Origin: an uncultured Clostridia bacterium | GTDB lineage: Bacteria; Bacillota; Clostridia; Christensenellales; UBA1242 | DNA length: 64,000 nucleotides | Direction: 5' to 3' | Assembly: GCA_934772525.1 (NCBI GenBank) | Contig: CAKVMI010000005.1 | Coordinates: forward strand, 62,001 to 126,000 | Shown: piece after piece, positions 9,227 to 18,744 of the stretch | Position numbering within the stretch: the first letter of the stretch is position 1 | Layout of the letters: each line of letters opens with the position of its first letter | Notes under the pieces: generated by a model | What the model was told of the DNA's origin: nothing | The model's input: only the letters and a program-made list of their open reading frames with translations | Database searches by the model: none | Made by a program: the position numbers and the translations under genes

Positions 9227-9256
9227 TTGAATAATATTGTAGTGGTAGTCTTTTGA
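9227..9256 (+). CDS. Possible nine-codon minigene upstream of the DUF11 gene
   Basis: A TTG codon lies 7 nt after a near-perfect ribosome site (AAAGGAG, 9213-9219) and begins the peptide MNNIVVVVF before TGA at 9254-9256. A second ribosome site (AAGGAGA) then serves the DUF11 gene. The peptide could be a translated leader, or the first ribosome site may be fortuitous. No stem-loop typical of attenuation follows. Confidence 0.25.
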   Translation: MNNIVVVVF

Positions 9257-9284
9257 TTAACTAAATTCTTTAAGGAGATAAAAT

Positions 9285-10139
9285 ATGCCTACGCAAATAA
9301 ACAATACTGCCACTGCGACATATAGATATGGCGAAAGTGGTAGTGCTACTGCAACAAGTAACGTTGCATCTACATCATTACTTTCACAATATCAATTAGA
9401 AACAACAAAAACGGCTTTAGTTCAAAATTATAGGCCAGGAGATAACATTCCATATATTGTACAAGTAAAAAATACGGGAACATCACCACTATATGCCGTT
9501 ACAATGACCGATGATTTGGCTGGTGGTAATTTAATTTATGTCGGGAATAGTGTAAATTTGTTAAGGAATGAAACTATTTCAAGTCTTACTCCAACTACCA
9601 CAAACCCATTAGTTGTAGAAATTGTTGATGAATTGCCAGCGGGCGAAGAAGTTTCGATAATTTACACCGCTAGGGTAAGCGCTAATCTTTCAAGCGAAGT
9701 TGAACAAATTACAAATAGTGCAACATTTTCAGCACAAGGAACCCGTGGCGGTGCATTAATTACTGACACTCCAACAAGCGAAGCTTCTATTACTCCAGAA
9801 GATTACGCTTCAATAGAAATGACAAAGTCCGTTAGTGCCGACCAAGTAACTGCAGGTGTTCCATTTGATTATGTAATTACGCTAGAAAATGCAGGAAATG
9901 CCGACGCAACGGGTATTGTAATAACCGATGTCTTGCCAACCGACTTTACTATCAATTCTATTACGGCGGTAAGCGGTGAAACTACAACTACATTTGAAAC
10001 TAGCGATTATAGCGTAGATAGTTCTACAAACACACTGACGCTTCCAAGCACTTCTTCGTCTAAAACAATTAGTGTTCCAGCAAGGGGAGAAGGCAGTGTC
10101 AATACAACAACTATAACCATTAATGGACAAATTGGTTAG
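9285..10139 (+). CDS. DUF11 (conserved-repeat) protein without signal peptide
   Basis: 284 residues, beginning MPTQINNTATATYRYG. Two DUF11-type beta-sandwich modules can be seen: ~40-155 (TKTALVQNYRPGDNIPYIV ... TMTDDL ... NSATFSA) and ~170-284 (MTKSVSADQVTAG ... NAGNADATGIVITDVLP). These modules occur in repeated surface and spore-coat-like proteins. There is no N-terminal signal peptide, transmembrane segment or sorting motif, so it may be exported unconventionally or sit on a particle assembled inside the cell. It is strongly Thr/Ser/Ala/Val-rich and nearly free of Cys. The role is unknown. Confidence 0.75.
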   Translation: MPTQINNTATATYRYGESGSATATSNVASTSLLSQYQLETTKTALVQNYRPGDNIPYIVQVKNTGTSPLYAVTMTDDLAGGNLIYVGNSVNLLRNETISSLTPTTTNPLVVEIVDELPAGEEVSIIYTARVSANLSSEVEQITNSATFSAQGTRGGALITDTPTSEASITPEDYASIEMTKSVSADQVTAGVPFDYVITLENAGNADATGIVITDVLPTDFTINSITAVSGETTTTFETSDYSVDSSTNTLTLPSTSSSKTISVPARGEGSVNTTTITINGQIG

Positions 10140-10183
10140 AAAGAAATTGTTGATAAAATTTCTTGAAAAACCCACAATTAGTT

Positions 10184-10212
10184 TTGGAAATATACACACT
10201 TTGTGATAAAAT
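10184..10212 (+). promoter_or_regulatory. Promoter of the flavoenzyme gene
   Basis: TTGGAA (10184-10189), 17-bp spacer, TAAAAT (10207-10212) with an extended TGA before the -10. Confidence 0.65.
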
Positions 10213-10242
10213 GACTTTGATTAAAGTAGAGGAAATACACTT

Positions 10243-12507
10243 ATGGAAAAAGAAACCGAACAGTTTTTGTTGAGTTTAAATACTAAATTTGGAGATTGGT
10301 ATAAGGGCGAAGTTGAATTACCTTCTTTCACACATTCGCTTTACCCTTATAACAGTCTTTTTTCGCCTATTGAAATCAATGGGGTTACCATTAAAAACCG
10401 TGTAGTTATGGGTCCAATGGGCAATATTAATATGTGCGAAGAAACGGGACGTCCTAATCAAAAAATGATTTCGTATTTTGAAGAGCGTGCATCTGGCGGG
10501 GCTGGACTTATAACAACGGGGCTTGTTCCGGTATCTCATAAAATTGACCCAACGGTTACCGAAAAGGATGGGCTTACGTATTTTCCAAGAATAGATAGAT
10601 CTAGGACGGTTCTTGCGGGGTGGAGAGATGTTGCGTCGGCGTGTCATAACCATAATGCAAAAATATTTATTCAGCTAACAGCTGGTTTAGGTCGTGTTGG
10701 AAATCCAGAATGTCTAGTAAAATCTTTAAAATTCCCAGTTAGTGCATCTATAAATCCAAATTTTTATATACCACAAATAGCATCTTTAAGGCTTAGTGAT
10801 TGTAAAATTAATAAGATTGTTAAAAATATGGCACAAGCAAGCGTAGACGCAAAAGCATGTGGAATCGACGGAGTTTACCTTCATGGGCATGAGGGTTACT
10901 TAATGGAGCAACTCACAAATCGTGCGTTTAATAGAAGAAAGTTGGGACAATTTAGAAATTGGCAGACATTTGGAATAAAAACCGTAAAGGCTATCAGAAA
11001 GCGCGTTGGCGAAAAATATCCAATTATGTATAGAATAGATTTATCACTTGCACTAAATGCGACATACGGATCTAGAATGGATACCGAAAAATCTTTAAAA
11101 AAGTTCAAAAATGAAAGACGCATTACTGAAACTTTGGAATATATGCAAAATCTTGTAAAAGCGGGCGTAGATGCGTTTGATGTAGATTTGGGCTGTTATG
11201 ATAACTGGTGGTTGCCACATCCTCCAGCAAGTATGCCAGCGGGTTGCTTTTTGGATGTTTCTCGTTTGGTTAAAAACTTCTTTAATGATAATAATATCCG
11301 CTCAAATACGGGTAAGTTGGTGCCAGTAGTTGCTGTTGGTAAGTTGGGGTATCCCGATGTTGCTGAAAAAGCACTCCAAGATGGTTGGTGTGATATGATA
11401 ATGCTTGCAAGACCATTACTTGCAGATCCAGATTGGGTAAAAAAGGCGTATGCAGGTGAAGTCGAAAAAATAACGCCTTGCATTGGTTGTCACGAAGGTT
11501 GCATAAATGAATTTGTAAATGGTGGGCACCCTCAATGTGCGGTAAACCCAAGGTGTGGGTTTGAAGATGTATTAAAAAAGGATATTGTCCCAGCGGAGGT
11601 TTCTAAAAATTGTTTGGTTATTGGGGCAGGACCTAGCGGAGTTACTGCTTGTGATGTGCTACTAAAACGTGGTCATAAAGTAACTTTAATGGATAAACAA
11701 AAAAAGGTTGCAAGTACATTAGATATTGCTGGCAAACCAAGGTTTAAGTTTGAAATCTTAAATTACAAAAAATACCTAGAAAATATGGTTGCAGGCTTTA
11801 AGAAAAATCCTAATTTTGTCTTAAAACTAAACACCGAAGCAAAAATAGATGAAATTGCCGAAAAATACGACTGTATAATCGTTGCAACGGGTGCTAGAAT
11901 GGTTAGACCGGGGCTAGAAGATAAAGAACTTACCAAACTTGTTTCGGTAGAAGAAGTACTTAAAAAACCAGAAATTTTAAAAGATGCTACCGATGTTGCA
12001 ATTTTGGGTGGCGGAGAGAGTGGTTGTGAAACGGCTTTATTTATAAAAGGCGAGCTTGATATAGATGTAACTGTTATAGAAGAGGGCAAATATTTAATGG
12101 CAAACGCTTGCACGGCGAATAGGGGACATATTTTGCACTATATGCAAGAAGAAGGGGTTGTTGTCCATAATTGTTCAAAACTTAAATGTATAAACGATGA
12201 TGGTACAATTTCGATTTATAAAAACATTGATAGTGCTGTTCCAAACCCATATAATACTTGGTCACCAGTTTTACCTGAAAGTGTAAAAAATCCATTTGAA
12301 AAACCAATCAATGAAAAGTTGGAAACTATTAGAATTGATGCAGATTTCTTAATATACGCATACGGAAATGTTCCAAATGTAGAACTTTATAATGAGTTGG
12401 TGAAATCGCATTCAGCAAAGGAAATTTATAATATTGGAGATAGTATAAAACCGGGCAAAGTTTTCCAAGCGGTAAAAAGTGCTTACAATACTGCATTAAA
12501 AATATAG
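10243..12507 (+). CDS. NADH:flavin oxidoreductase, 2,4-dienoyl-CoA reductase / 2-enoate reductase type
   Basis: 754 residues. An N-terminal old-yellow-enzyme TIM barrel (FSPIEINGVTIKNRVVMGPM at ~40-60; DGVYLHGHEGYLMEQL at ~210) is followed by the cluster motif CIGCHEGC ... QCAVNP (~411-433), then FAD and NAD(P) Rossmann folds (VIGAGPSGVTACDVLLKRG, ~459; AILGGGESGCETALF, ~586). This is the FadH/BaiCD/2-enoate reductase architecture: NAD(P)H electrons pass via FAD and Fe-S to FMN and reduce an activated C=C bond. The usual YGGS loop after the barrel's N-R-R motif is replaced by an unrelated stretch (KLGQFRNWQTF), and the protein is ~80 residues longer than FadH, so the substrate is uncertain. 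Single-gene unit with its own promoter and terminator. Confidence 0.85.
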   Translation: MEKETEQFLLSLNTKFGDWYKGEVELPSFTHSLYPYNSLFSPIEINGVTIKNRVVMGPMGNINMCEETGRPNQKMISYFEERASGGAGLITTGLVPVSHKIDPTVTEKDGLTYFPRIDRSRTVLAGWRDVASACHNHNAKIFIQLTAGLGRVGNPECLVKSLKFPVSASINPNFYIPQIASLRLSDCKINKIVKNMAQASVDAKACGIDGVYLHGHEGYLMEQLTNRAFNRRKLGQFRNWQTFGIKTVKAIRKRVGEKYPIMYRIDLSLALNATYGSRMDTEKSLKKFKNERRITETLEYMQNLVKAGVDAFDVDLGCYDNWWLPHPPASMPAGCFLDVSRLVKNFFNDNNIRSNTGKLVPVVAVGKLGYPDVAEKALQDGWCDMIMLARPLLADPDWVKKAYAGEVEKITPCIGCHEGCINEFVNGGHPQCAVNPRCGFEDVLKKDIVPAEVSKNCLVIGAGPSGVTACDVLLKRGHKVTLMDKQKKVASTLDIAGKPRFKFEILNYKKYLENMVAGFKKNPNFVLKLNTEAKIDEIAEKYDCIIVATGARMVRPGLEDKELTKLVSVEEVLKKPEILKDATDVAILGGGESGCETALFIKGELDIDVTVIEEGKYLMANACTANRGHILHYMQEEGVVVHNCSKLKCINDDGTISIYKNIDSAVPNPYNTWSPVLPESVKNPFEKPINEKLETIRIDADFLIYAYGNVPNVELYNELVKSHSAKEIYNIGDSIKPGKVFQAVKSAYNTALKI

Positions 12508-12535
12508 AAACTATTTTTAATGTAAATAAAAAAAT

Positions 12536-12570
12536 AAAACACCGAAAGTTAAATTTTCGGTGTTTTTGTG
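12536..12570. terminator. Bidirectional terminator between convergent genes
   Basis: A perfect 12-bp stem (12536-12547 with 12555-12566) with an A tract before and T tract after, positioned to end both the flavoenzyme transcript and the minus-strand membrane-protein transcript. Confidence 0.88.
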
Positions 12571-12590
12571 TTCATTACAACTAATTTGTA

Positions 12591-13430
12591 CTATTTAAAA
12601 TCTTTTAAAATCTCGGCACGCTTCGCTTCGTATTCTTCTTTAGTTAATAGGTCTTTTTCGTACATTGATTTTAAGTTTGCAAGTTTTTCTTCGGTTGTTT
12701 CGGTTTTTGGTTCAATTGTCGCGGTATTTGTTCTATCGTTGTCGTAAACTAAATGTGTAACTTTTTTGGTTTCAATTCTTTTAACGACGGCGCTAGCAAG
12801 TATTACATAGCATAAGCAAAGTATAAATGGCACATATAGAGCTTTGTTTCCAAGAACGGATATTGTGTCGCTAATTTCAAAGGCTCCATCCTTTATTGCA
12901 AAACAGCAAATAAAGAAGGTTACAAAGAAATCTACATAAATGTGGCTTACATACATAATTGCTTGGACAGGAATGTATGATTTTTGATACTTTACAATGG
13001 TTGATGCGATAGTAGAAGCGGTAACAAATTGAATTGAAATAATTGCACATGCTTTAAAGAACTTTAATACTCCAATTAATTTTTGAGCATCTGCTTCAGT
13101 GTCTGTTGCTACAGATTCTTTACCAATTAAATAAAGTTGTCTAAACTCAAATACGCAAATTATCCATAATATACAGCATGCGGCAATTAGTCCAATAAAT
13201 ACCCAGCTTAATATCTTAAATTCGTTTCTTTCAAGTCTTCTAACCCAAGGTGCAGCAAGTAGACAGCATCCACAAATTACACCAATAACACCAACAACTA
13301 CAAATAGACCGGATGTAAGCTTAAATACTTCGGTAAAGCCCAAAACCAAAATGGCAACGGCAGCAAATATACCAATTATAGCTATGATTTGCACAAGTTT
13401 ATAAATGTTGTTTTGTTTTTGTTTTTCCAT
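12591..13430 (-). CDS. Six-TM membrane protein with C-terminal SHOCT domain
   Basis: 279 residues, starting at the ATG complementary to 13428-13430, which is preceded by AGGAGAAT; an in-frame upstream ATG at 13493 lacks a ribosome site and lies upstream of the predicted transcript start. About six hydrophobic segments span residues 10-235, followed by a cytoplasmic tail. The last 30 residues (LKSMYEKDLLTKEEYEAKR) are a SHOCT domain, a short helical oligomerisation module found at the ends of many membrane proteins. Function unknown. It is a monocistronic unit. Confidence 0.7.
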   Translation of the reverse strand: MEKQKQNNIYKLVQIIAIIGIFAAVAILVLGFTEVFKLTSGLFVVVGVIGVICGCCLLAAPWVRRLERNEFKILSWVFIGLIAACCILWIICVFEFRQLYLIGKESVATDTEADAQKLIGVLKFFKACAIISIQFVTASTIASTIVKYQKSYIPVQAIMYVSHIYVDFFVTFFICCFAIKDGAFEISDTISVLGNKALYVPFILCLCYVILASAVVKRIETKKVTHLVYDNDRTNTATIEPKTETTEEKLANLKSMYEKDLLTKEEYEAKRAEILKDFK

Positions 13431-13459
13431 TAATAATTCTCCTATTTTGTTTCGTTTTT

Positions 13460-13471
13460 TGGGGTACCCCA
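13460..13471. promoter_or_regulatory. Perfect GC-rich palindrome in the leader of the SHOCT gene
   Basis: TGGGGTACCCCA is a perfect 12-bp palindrome in otherwise AT-rich DNA, about 10 nt downstream of the predicted minus-strand transcription start. It could be a protein-binding operator; it is too short-looped to be a hairpin. Confidence 0.35.
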
Positions 13472-13484
13472 GATTATAGTTAGT

Positions 13485-13514
13485 ATTATACATTATAATT
13501 TACTACTTTAGCAA
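13485..13514 (-). promoter_or_regulatory. Promoter of the SHOCT membrane-protein gene
   Basis: On the minus strand TTGCTA (13509-13514), 18-bp spacer, consensus TATAAT (13485-13490). Confidence 0.55.
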
Positions 13515-13551
13515 CAAAATAAGAACGGTTCTTGGGATAAATTTCACAAAT

Positions 13552-13592
13552 AATAAAAAAGTAGACAAGAAACTTGAGTTCTTGTCTACTTT
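13552..13592 (-). terminator. Terminator of the zinc-ribbon gene
   Basis: A perfect 14-bp stem (13558-13571 with 13579-13592), 7-nt loop; read on the minus strand it is followed by a run of T. It lies 13 nt after the zinc-ribbon stop codon. Confidence 0.9.
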
Positions 13593-13604
13593 GGGTTAAA
13601 TAAA

Positions 13605-13748
13605 TTATTCCTTTGTAAATTCATTGTTGGCGCAAGATGGACATGGTGGCATCTTGTCGTGTTTGCCAAGGTCTACATGGGTTCCACAGTTTGTGCAACT
13701 ATAAGTTCCGTATCCTGGCTTTTCGCCTGTTTTTACAATTCTGCTCAT
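13605..13748 (-). CDS. Small zinc-ribbon (rubredoxin-like) protein
   Basis: 47 residues, starting MSRIVKTGEKPG with a strong GGAGGT ribosome site 7 nt upstream. Two CxxC knuckles (CTNC at 18-21 and CPSC at 36-39) separated by 14 residues, the G-x-Y-x-C lead-in and the MPPCPSC segment are typical of single-domain zinc ribbons. It probably binds one Zn or Fe ion; whether it is structural, nucleic-acid-binding or electron-carrying cannot be told. It has its own terminator and sits divergently from the str operon. Confidence 0.8.
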   Translation of the reverse strand: MSRIVKTGEKPGYGTYSCTNCGTHVDLGKHDKMPPCPSCANNEFTKE

Positions 13749-13772
13749 AATTTACCTCCATAATTCTGATGC

Positions 13773-13803
13773 GGTTAATAATTTCCTAGGTGAATTTTTA
13801 ACC
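13773..13803. promoter_or_regulatory. Imperfect 31-bp dyad upstream of the zinc-ribbon gene
   Basis: Arms GGTTAA (13773-13778) and TTAACC (13798-13803) with inner AATT/AATT matches around a CCTAGG centre. It lies 25 nt upstream of the zinc-ribbon start codon, a plausible operator position. No clear -35/-10 pair could be read around it. Confidence 0.3.
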
Positions 13804-13922
13804 ACTAGTGATAGTTTGATTAAAATTGGTTAAATTATGTAATGAGTAATAAAGGTGACAAAACTTTTAGATATTTTGTACAAAAATTCAAAAATATTTT
13901 TGGTAAAAACCTGCAAAAGATA

Positions 13923-13951
13923 TTGACAAGGTTTATGCCGTATGATAAAAT
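13923..13951 (+). promoter_or_regulatory. str operon promoter
   Basis: Consensus TTGACA (13923-13928), 17-bp spacer, TAAAAT (13946-13951) with extended TGA. The ~150-nt leader begins with a small GC hairpin (13963-13967 with 13973-13977) followed by TTTT, which may act as a weak attenuator. Apart from these and the dyad above, the 13749-14110 gap holds nothing I can identify. Confidence 0.8.
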
Positions 13952-14110
13952 ATTGCACAAAGCGTGGTGTTGCCACGTTTTAATATATTGAAGAAATTAT
14001 ATATAAACTGGTGTGCGTTTGTTGTAGTTTTTGCAATATTTATTGAATCCTCTAATGGGTTGAACAGAGAATTCAGCACTTTTAACTTATTAATTAGGAG
14101 GTAGAAGTTA

Positions 14111-14482
14111 ATGCCAACCACCCAACAGTTGATTAGACATGGTAGAGAAAAACAAACAGTTAAGCCTAAATGTCCAATCCTAGAAAAAAATCCACAAAAG
14201 CGTGGGGTTTGCCTATCTGTAACTACAACATCTCCAAAGAAGCCAAACTCAGCTCTAAGAAAGATTGCCAGAGTAAGACTTTCAAACAAGATGGAAGGTA
14301 CAGTTTACATCCCAGGTATAGGTCACAACTTGCAGGAACACTCTGTAGTTTTGATTCGTGGTGGTAGAGTTAAGGATCTTCCTGGTGTTCGTTATCACAT
14401 CGTTCGTGGTACACTAGATACAGCAGGTGTTAAAGATCGTAAACAAGCCAGAAGTAAATATGGCGCAAAAAGACCTAAATAA
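14111..14482 (+). CDS. rpsL: Ribosomal protein S12
   Basis: 123 residues, the standard bacterial length. The decoding-centre loop TSPKKPNSALRK and the conserved RGGRVKDLPGVRYH segment (site of streptomycin-resistance mutations and of the methylthio-aspartate) are both intact, with lysine at each key position, so the protein looks streptomycin-sensitive. First gene of rpsL-rpsG-fusA-tuf, ribosome site TTAGGAGG. Confidence 0.98.
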   Translation: MPTTQQLIRHGREKQTVKPKCPILEKNPQKRGVCLSVTTTSPKKPNSALRKIARVRLSNKMEGTVYIPGIGHNLQEHSVVLIRGGRVKDLPGVRYHIVRGTLDTAGVKDRKQARSKYGAKRPK

Positions 14483-14530
14483 TGTAGGTTGAATTCTAAA
14501 TCAATTCCAAAATATTAAAGGAGGAAAATC

Positions 14531-15001
14531 ATGTCAAGAAGAAATAAGGCAGCAGTTAGAGAAGTATTGCCAGACCCAATTTACAACTCAACAGTTGTAA
14601 CAAAGTTAATTAACCAAATTATGTATGATGGCAAAAGAGAAACTGCTCAACGTATAGTATATGGTGCATTTGATGCCATTAAGGAAAAAATGAACCAAGA
14701 TCCTATGGAAGTATTTACCCAAGCCCTAGAAAACATTAAGCCTGTACTAGAAGTAAAGGCTCGTCGTGTTGGTGGCGGTACATACCAAGTTCCAATTGAA
14801 GTTAGACCATCACGTCGTCAAACATTAGGATTAAGATGGCTAGTTAATGCTACAAGAGCAAGAAACGAAAAGGGAACAGACGCAAAACTTGCAGCAGAAA
14901 TTATGGATGCATACAACCAAAGCGGTGGAGCTTTCAAGAAGAAGGAAGAAGTACATCGTATGGCAGAAGCAAACAAGGCATTCGCATCTTATCGTTGGTA
15001 A
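14531..15001 (+). CDS. rpsG: Ribosomal protein S7
   Basis: 156 residues. S7 nucleates assembly of the 30S head on 16S rRNA; the N-terminal MSRRNKAAVREVLPDP and the beta-hairpin region VGGGTYQVPIEVRPSRRQ are characteristic. Ribosome site AAAGGAGG. It is 48 nt downstream of rpsL and in many bacteria represses the operon by binding that intercistronic region; no equivalent structure was established here. Confidence 0.98.
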   Translation: MSRRNKAAVREVLPDPIYNSTVVTKLINQIMYDGKRETAQRIVYGAFDAIKEKMNQDPMEVFTQALENIKPVLEVKARRVGGGTYQVPIEVRPSRRQTLGLRWLVNATRARNEKGTDAKLAAEIMDAYNQSGGAFKKKEEVHRMAEANKAFASYRW

Positions 15002-15063
15002 GATTAAACCTTGCTTGTGTAAGCAAACATTTAGACAAAATTACGCATTTTATGTAAAATCGT

Positions 15064-15092
15064 TTGCATTTTTATAACAGATTTAATATAAT
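15064..15092 (+). promoter_or_regulatory. Internal promoter for fusA-tuf
   Basis: TTGCAT (15064-15069), exact 17-bp spacer, consensus TATAAT (15087-15092), in the unusually long 179-nt rpsG-fusA gap. The predicted leader contains two small stem-loops (TTAGCA/TGCTAA near 15101-15119; AATTGT/ACAATT near 15120-15145). Confidence 0.6.
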
Positions 15093-15180
15093 TTGTGTGT
15101 TAGCAGAGTTTATGCTAATAATTGTCCCTAATTTGGCAACAATTTATGGACAAACGAAACTAATTAGGAGAATTATATTA

Positions 15181-17253
15181 ATGGCTAGAGATATCGCATT
15201 AGACAAAATTAGAAATATCGGTATTATGGCGCACATTGATGCTGGTAAAACAACAACAACTGAGCGTATTCTATTCTATACCGGTAAGACTCATAAGATT
15301 GGCGAAGTTCATGATGGTCAAGCTACCATGGACTGGATGGCACAAGAACAAGAACGTGGTATTACTATCACATCTGCTGCTACAACATGTAGATGGAAGG
15401 ATCATAAGATTAACATCATTGATACCCCAGGTCACGTAGACTTTACAGTTGAAGTAGAAAGAAGTTTAAAGGTTCTAGATGCTGCAATCGAATTATTCTG
15501 CGGTCGTGCAGGTGTTCAGTCTCAATCTGAAACTGTATGGCGTCAAGCAAATAAGTATGGCGTTCCAAGAATTGCATTTGTCAACAAGATGGATAGAGAT
15601 GGCGCAGACTTTTTAAACGTCGTTAACCAAATGAACGAAATGTTAAAAGCCAATGCAGTTCCTATTCAATTACCTATCGGTAGTGCGGATACATTTAAGG
15701 GTTTAGTAGACCTTGTAGAAATGAAGGCTATCATCTACGAAGATGAAGAAGGCAAAGTAATGGATACAGTTGAAATCCCAGCTGATATGGTAGACCAATG
15801 TAACGAATGGAGAGCAAAATTAATAGAAGCAGTTGCTGAACAAGATGATGCTCTATTAGAAAAATATTTTAATGGTGAAGAACTTACAGTAGACGAAATC
15901 AAGTCTGGTATTAGAAAGGGTGTTTTAAGCCTAACTATGACTCCAGTACTATGTGGTTCAGCTCTTTCAAACAAGGGTGTTCAGCCTCTACTTGATGCCG
16001 TTGTAGATTACTTCCCAAGCCCAATCGATCTTCCACCTGTAAAGGGACACAATATGGATGGTACCGAAGGCGAAAGAATCGCTAGTGATGACGCTCCACT
16101 AGCTGGTCTAGCATTTAAGATTGCAAAAGACCAATTTGGTACATTAACATTCTTTAGAATATACAGTGGTAAGCTTACCGCTGGTTCATATGTATACAAC
16201 TCTACTAAGGATAAGAGAGAAAGAATTGGTAGAATTGTAAGAATGCACGCTAACAAGAGAACAGAAGAAGACGAAGTTTACGCTGGTGATATTATTGCTA
16301 TCGTTGGTCTTAAGGATACTACCACAGGTGATACCCTTTGCGACGAAAAGGCTCCAATCATCCTAGAAAAGATGGACTTCCCAGAACCTGTTATCAGTGT
16401 TGCTGTAGAACCAAAAACTAAGGGCGACCAAGAAAAGATGGCTATTGCTCTACAAAAGTTAGCCGAAGAAGACCCTTCATTTAGAAGAGCAACTGATGAA
16501 GAAACTGGTCAAACTATCATCTCTGGTATGGGTGAACTTCACCTTGATATCATCGTTGATAGAATGAAGCGTGAATACGGCGTTGAATGTAACGTTGGTG
16601 CTCCACAAGTAGCATATCGTGAAACCATCAAAAAGCCTGTACGTGTTGAAGGTAAATTCATCCGTCAAAGTGGTGGTAAAGGTCAATATGGTCATTGCGT
16701 AATCGAAATGAGTCCATTAGAACCAGGTTCTGGCTACCAATTTGAAGACCAAATTGTTGGTGGTGCAATTCCTAAGGAATACATTCCTGCAGTAGATAAG
16801 GGTATTCAAGAAGCTAAGATGAGCGGTGTTTTAGCCGGCTACGATACAGTAGACTTCAAGGTAACACTTGTTGATGGTAGTTACCATGATGTCGACTCAT
16901 CTGAAATGGCATTTAAAATTGCTGGTAGTATGGCATTTAAAGAAGGCGCTCAAAAGGCTGATCCAGTTCTACTAGAACCAATTATGAAAGTAGAAATTGA
17001 AGTTCCTGACCAATATTTAGGCGATGTTATGGGTGATGTTTCAAGAAGACGTGGTAACCTTCAAGGTACAAGCATGAAGGGTGCTTCACAAATCATCAGA
17101 GCAGAAATCCCAATGAGCGAAATGTTCGGTTATGCAACTGACCTTCGTTCAAACACACAAGGTCGTGGTTCTTTCTCTATGGAACTAAGCCATTATGCAG
17201 AAGTTCCAAGAAATGTTGCTGAAAAAATTATCGGCGACAGAAAGAAAAATTAA
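15181..17253 (+). CDS. fusA: Elongation factor G
   Basis: 690 residues from ATG 15181, chosen because it has TTAGGAG upstream and gives the family N-terminus MARDIALDKIRNIGIMAHID; an in-frame upstream ATG at 15064 lies before the internal promoter and adds a non-homologous stretch. GTPase motifs are complete: G1 AHIDAGKTTTTERILFYTG, G2 RGITITSAA, G3 DTPGHVDF, G4 NKMD. Domain IV with its SGGKGQYGHC loop is present. It translocates tRNA-mRNA on the ribosome; a single canonical EF-G, not a TetM-like protection protein. Confidence 0.98.
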   Translation: MARDIALDKIRNIGIMAHIDAGKTTTTERILFYTGKTHKIGEVHDGQATMDWMAQEQERGITITSAATTCRWKDHKINIIDTPGHVDFTVEVERSLKVLDAAIELFCGRAGVQSQSETVWRQANKYGVPRIAFVNKMDRDGADFLNVVNQMNEMLKANAVPIQLPIGSADTFKGLVDLVEMKAIIYEDEEGKVMDTVEIPADMVDQCNEWRAKLIEAVAEQDDALLEKYFNGEELTVDEIKSGIRKGVLSLTMTPVLCGSALSNKGVQPLLDAVVDYFPSPIDLPPVKGHNMDGTEGERIASDDAPLAGLAFKIAKDQFGTLTFFRIYSGKLTAGSYVYNSTKDKRERIGRIVRMHANKRTEEDEVYAGDIIAIVGLKDTTTGDTLCDEKAPIILEKMDFPEPVISVAVEPKTKGDQEKMAIALQKLAEEDPSFRRATDEETGQTIISGMGELHLDIIVDRMKREYGVECNVGAPQVAYRETIKKPVRVEGKFIRQSGGKGQYGHCVIEMSPLEPGSGYQFEDQIVGGAIPKEYIPAVDKGIQEAKMSGVLAGYDTVDFKVTLVDGSYHDVDSSEMAFKIAGSMAFKEGAQKADPVLLEPIMKVEIEVPDQYLGDVMGDVSRRRGNLQGTSMKGASQIIRAEIPMSEMFGYATDLRSNTQGRGSFSMELSHYAEVPRNVAEKIIGDRKKN

Positions 17254-17311
17254 TTTAATTTAGTTTATATTAATAATTAATATAAAAACAATAGAAAGGA
17301 GATTTAAAAAT

Positions 17312-18520
<1,209 letters not shown>

Positions 18521-18535
18521 TTTGATTATTAGATT

Positions 18536-18565
18536 AAGGCTTTCGGAAAACCGAAAGCCTTTTTT
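18536..18565 (+). terminator. str operon terminator
   Basis: Perfect 11-bp stem (18536-18546 with 18551-18561), tetraloop AAAA, T run; 16 nt after the tuf stop. Confidence 0.95.
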
Positions 18566-18591
18566 AATGCATAAAATATTGTTAAAAACAA

Positions 18592-18623
18592 AAAAATCTC
18601 CACAATCAACTGTGGAGATTTTT
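18592..18623. terminator. Second, bidirectional terminator
   Basis: Perfect 13-bp stem (18592-18604 with 18611-18623) flanked by A and T tracts. Placed between tuf and the convergent minus-strand operon, so it can stop both. Confidence 0.8.
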
Positions 18624-18744
18624 GATTAATTAGATTCAATAACTATTGTTCGTAATCATATTTTTAATGCAATTAAATTACTGAATTAGAATACTATATT
18701 AATTTATTTTTTTATATGTTAAAACTTAATTTTTAGATTGTGGT

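Noticed and set aside
15064..15180. Upstream ATG giving EF-G a 39-residue extension
   Set aside because: The ATG lies within the internal promoter; ATG 15181 has the ribosome site and the conserved N-terminus.
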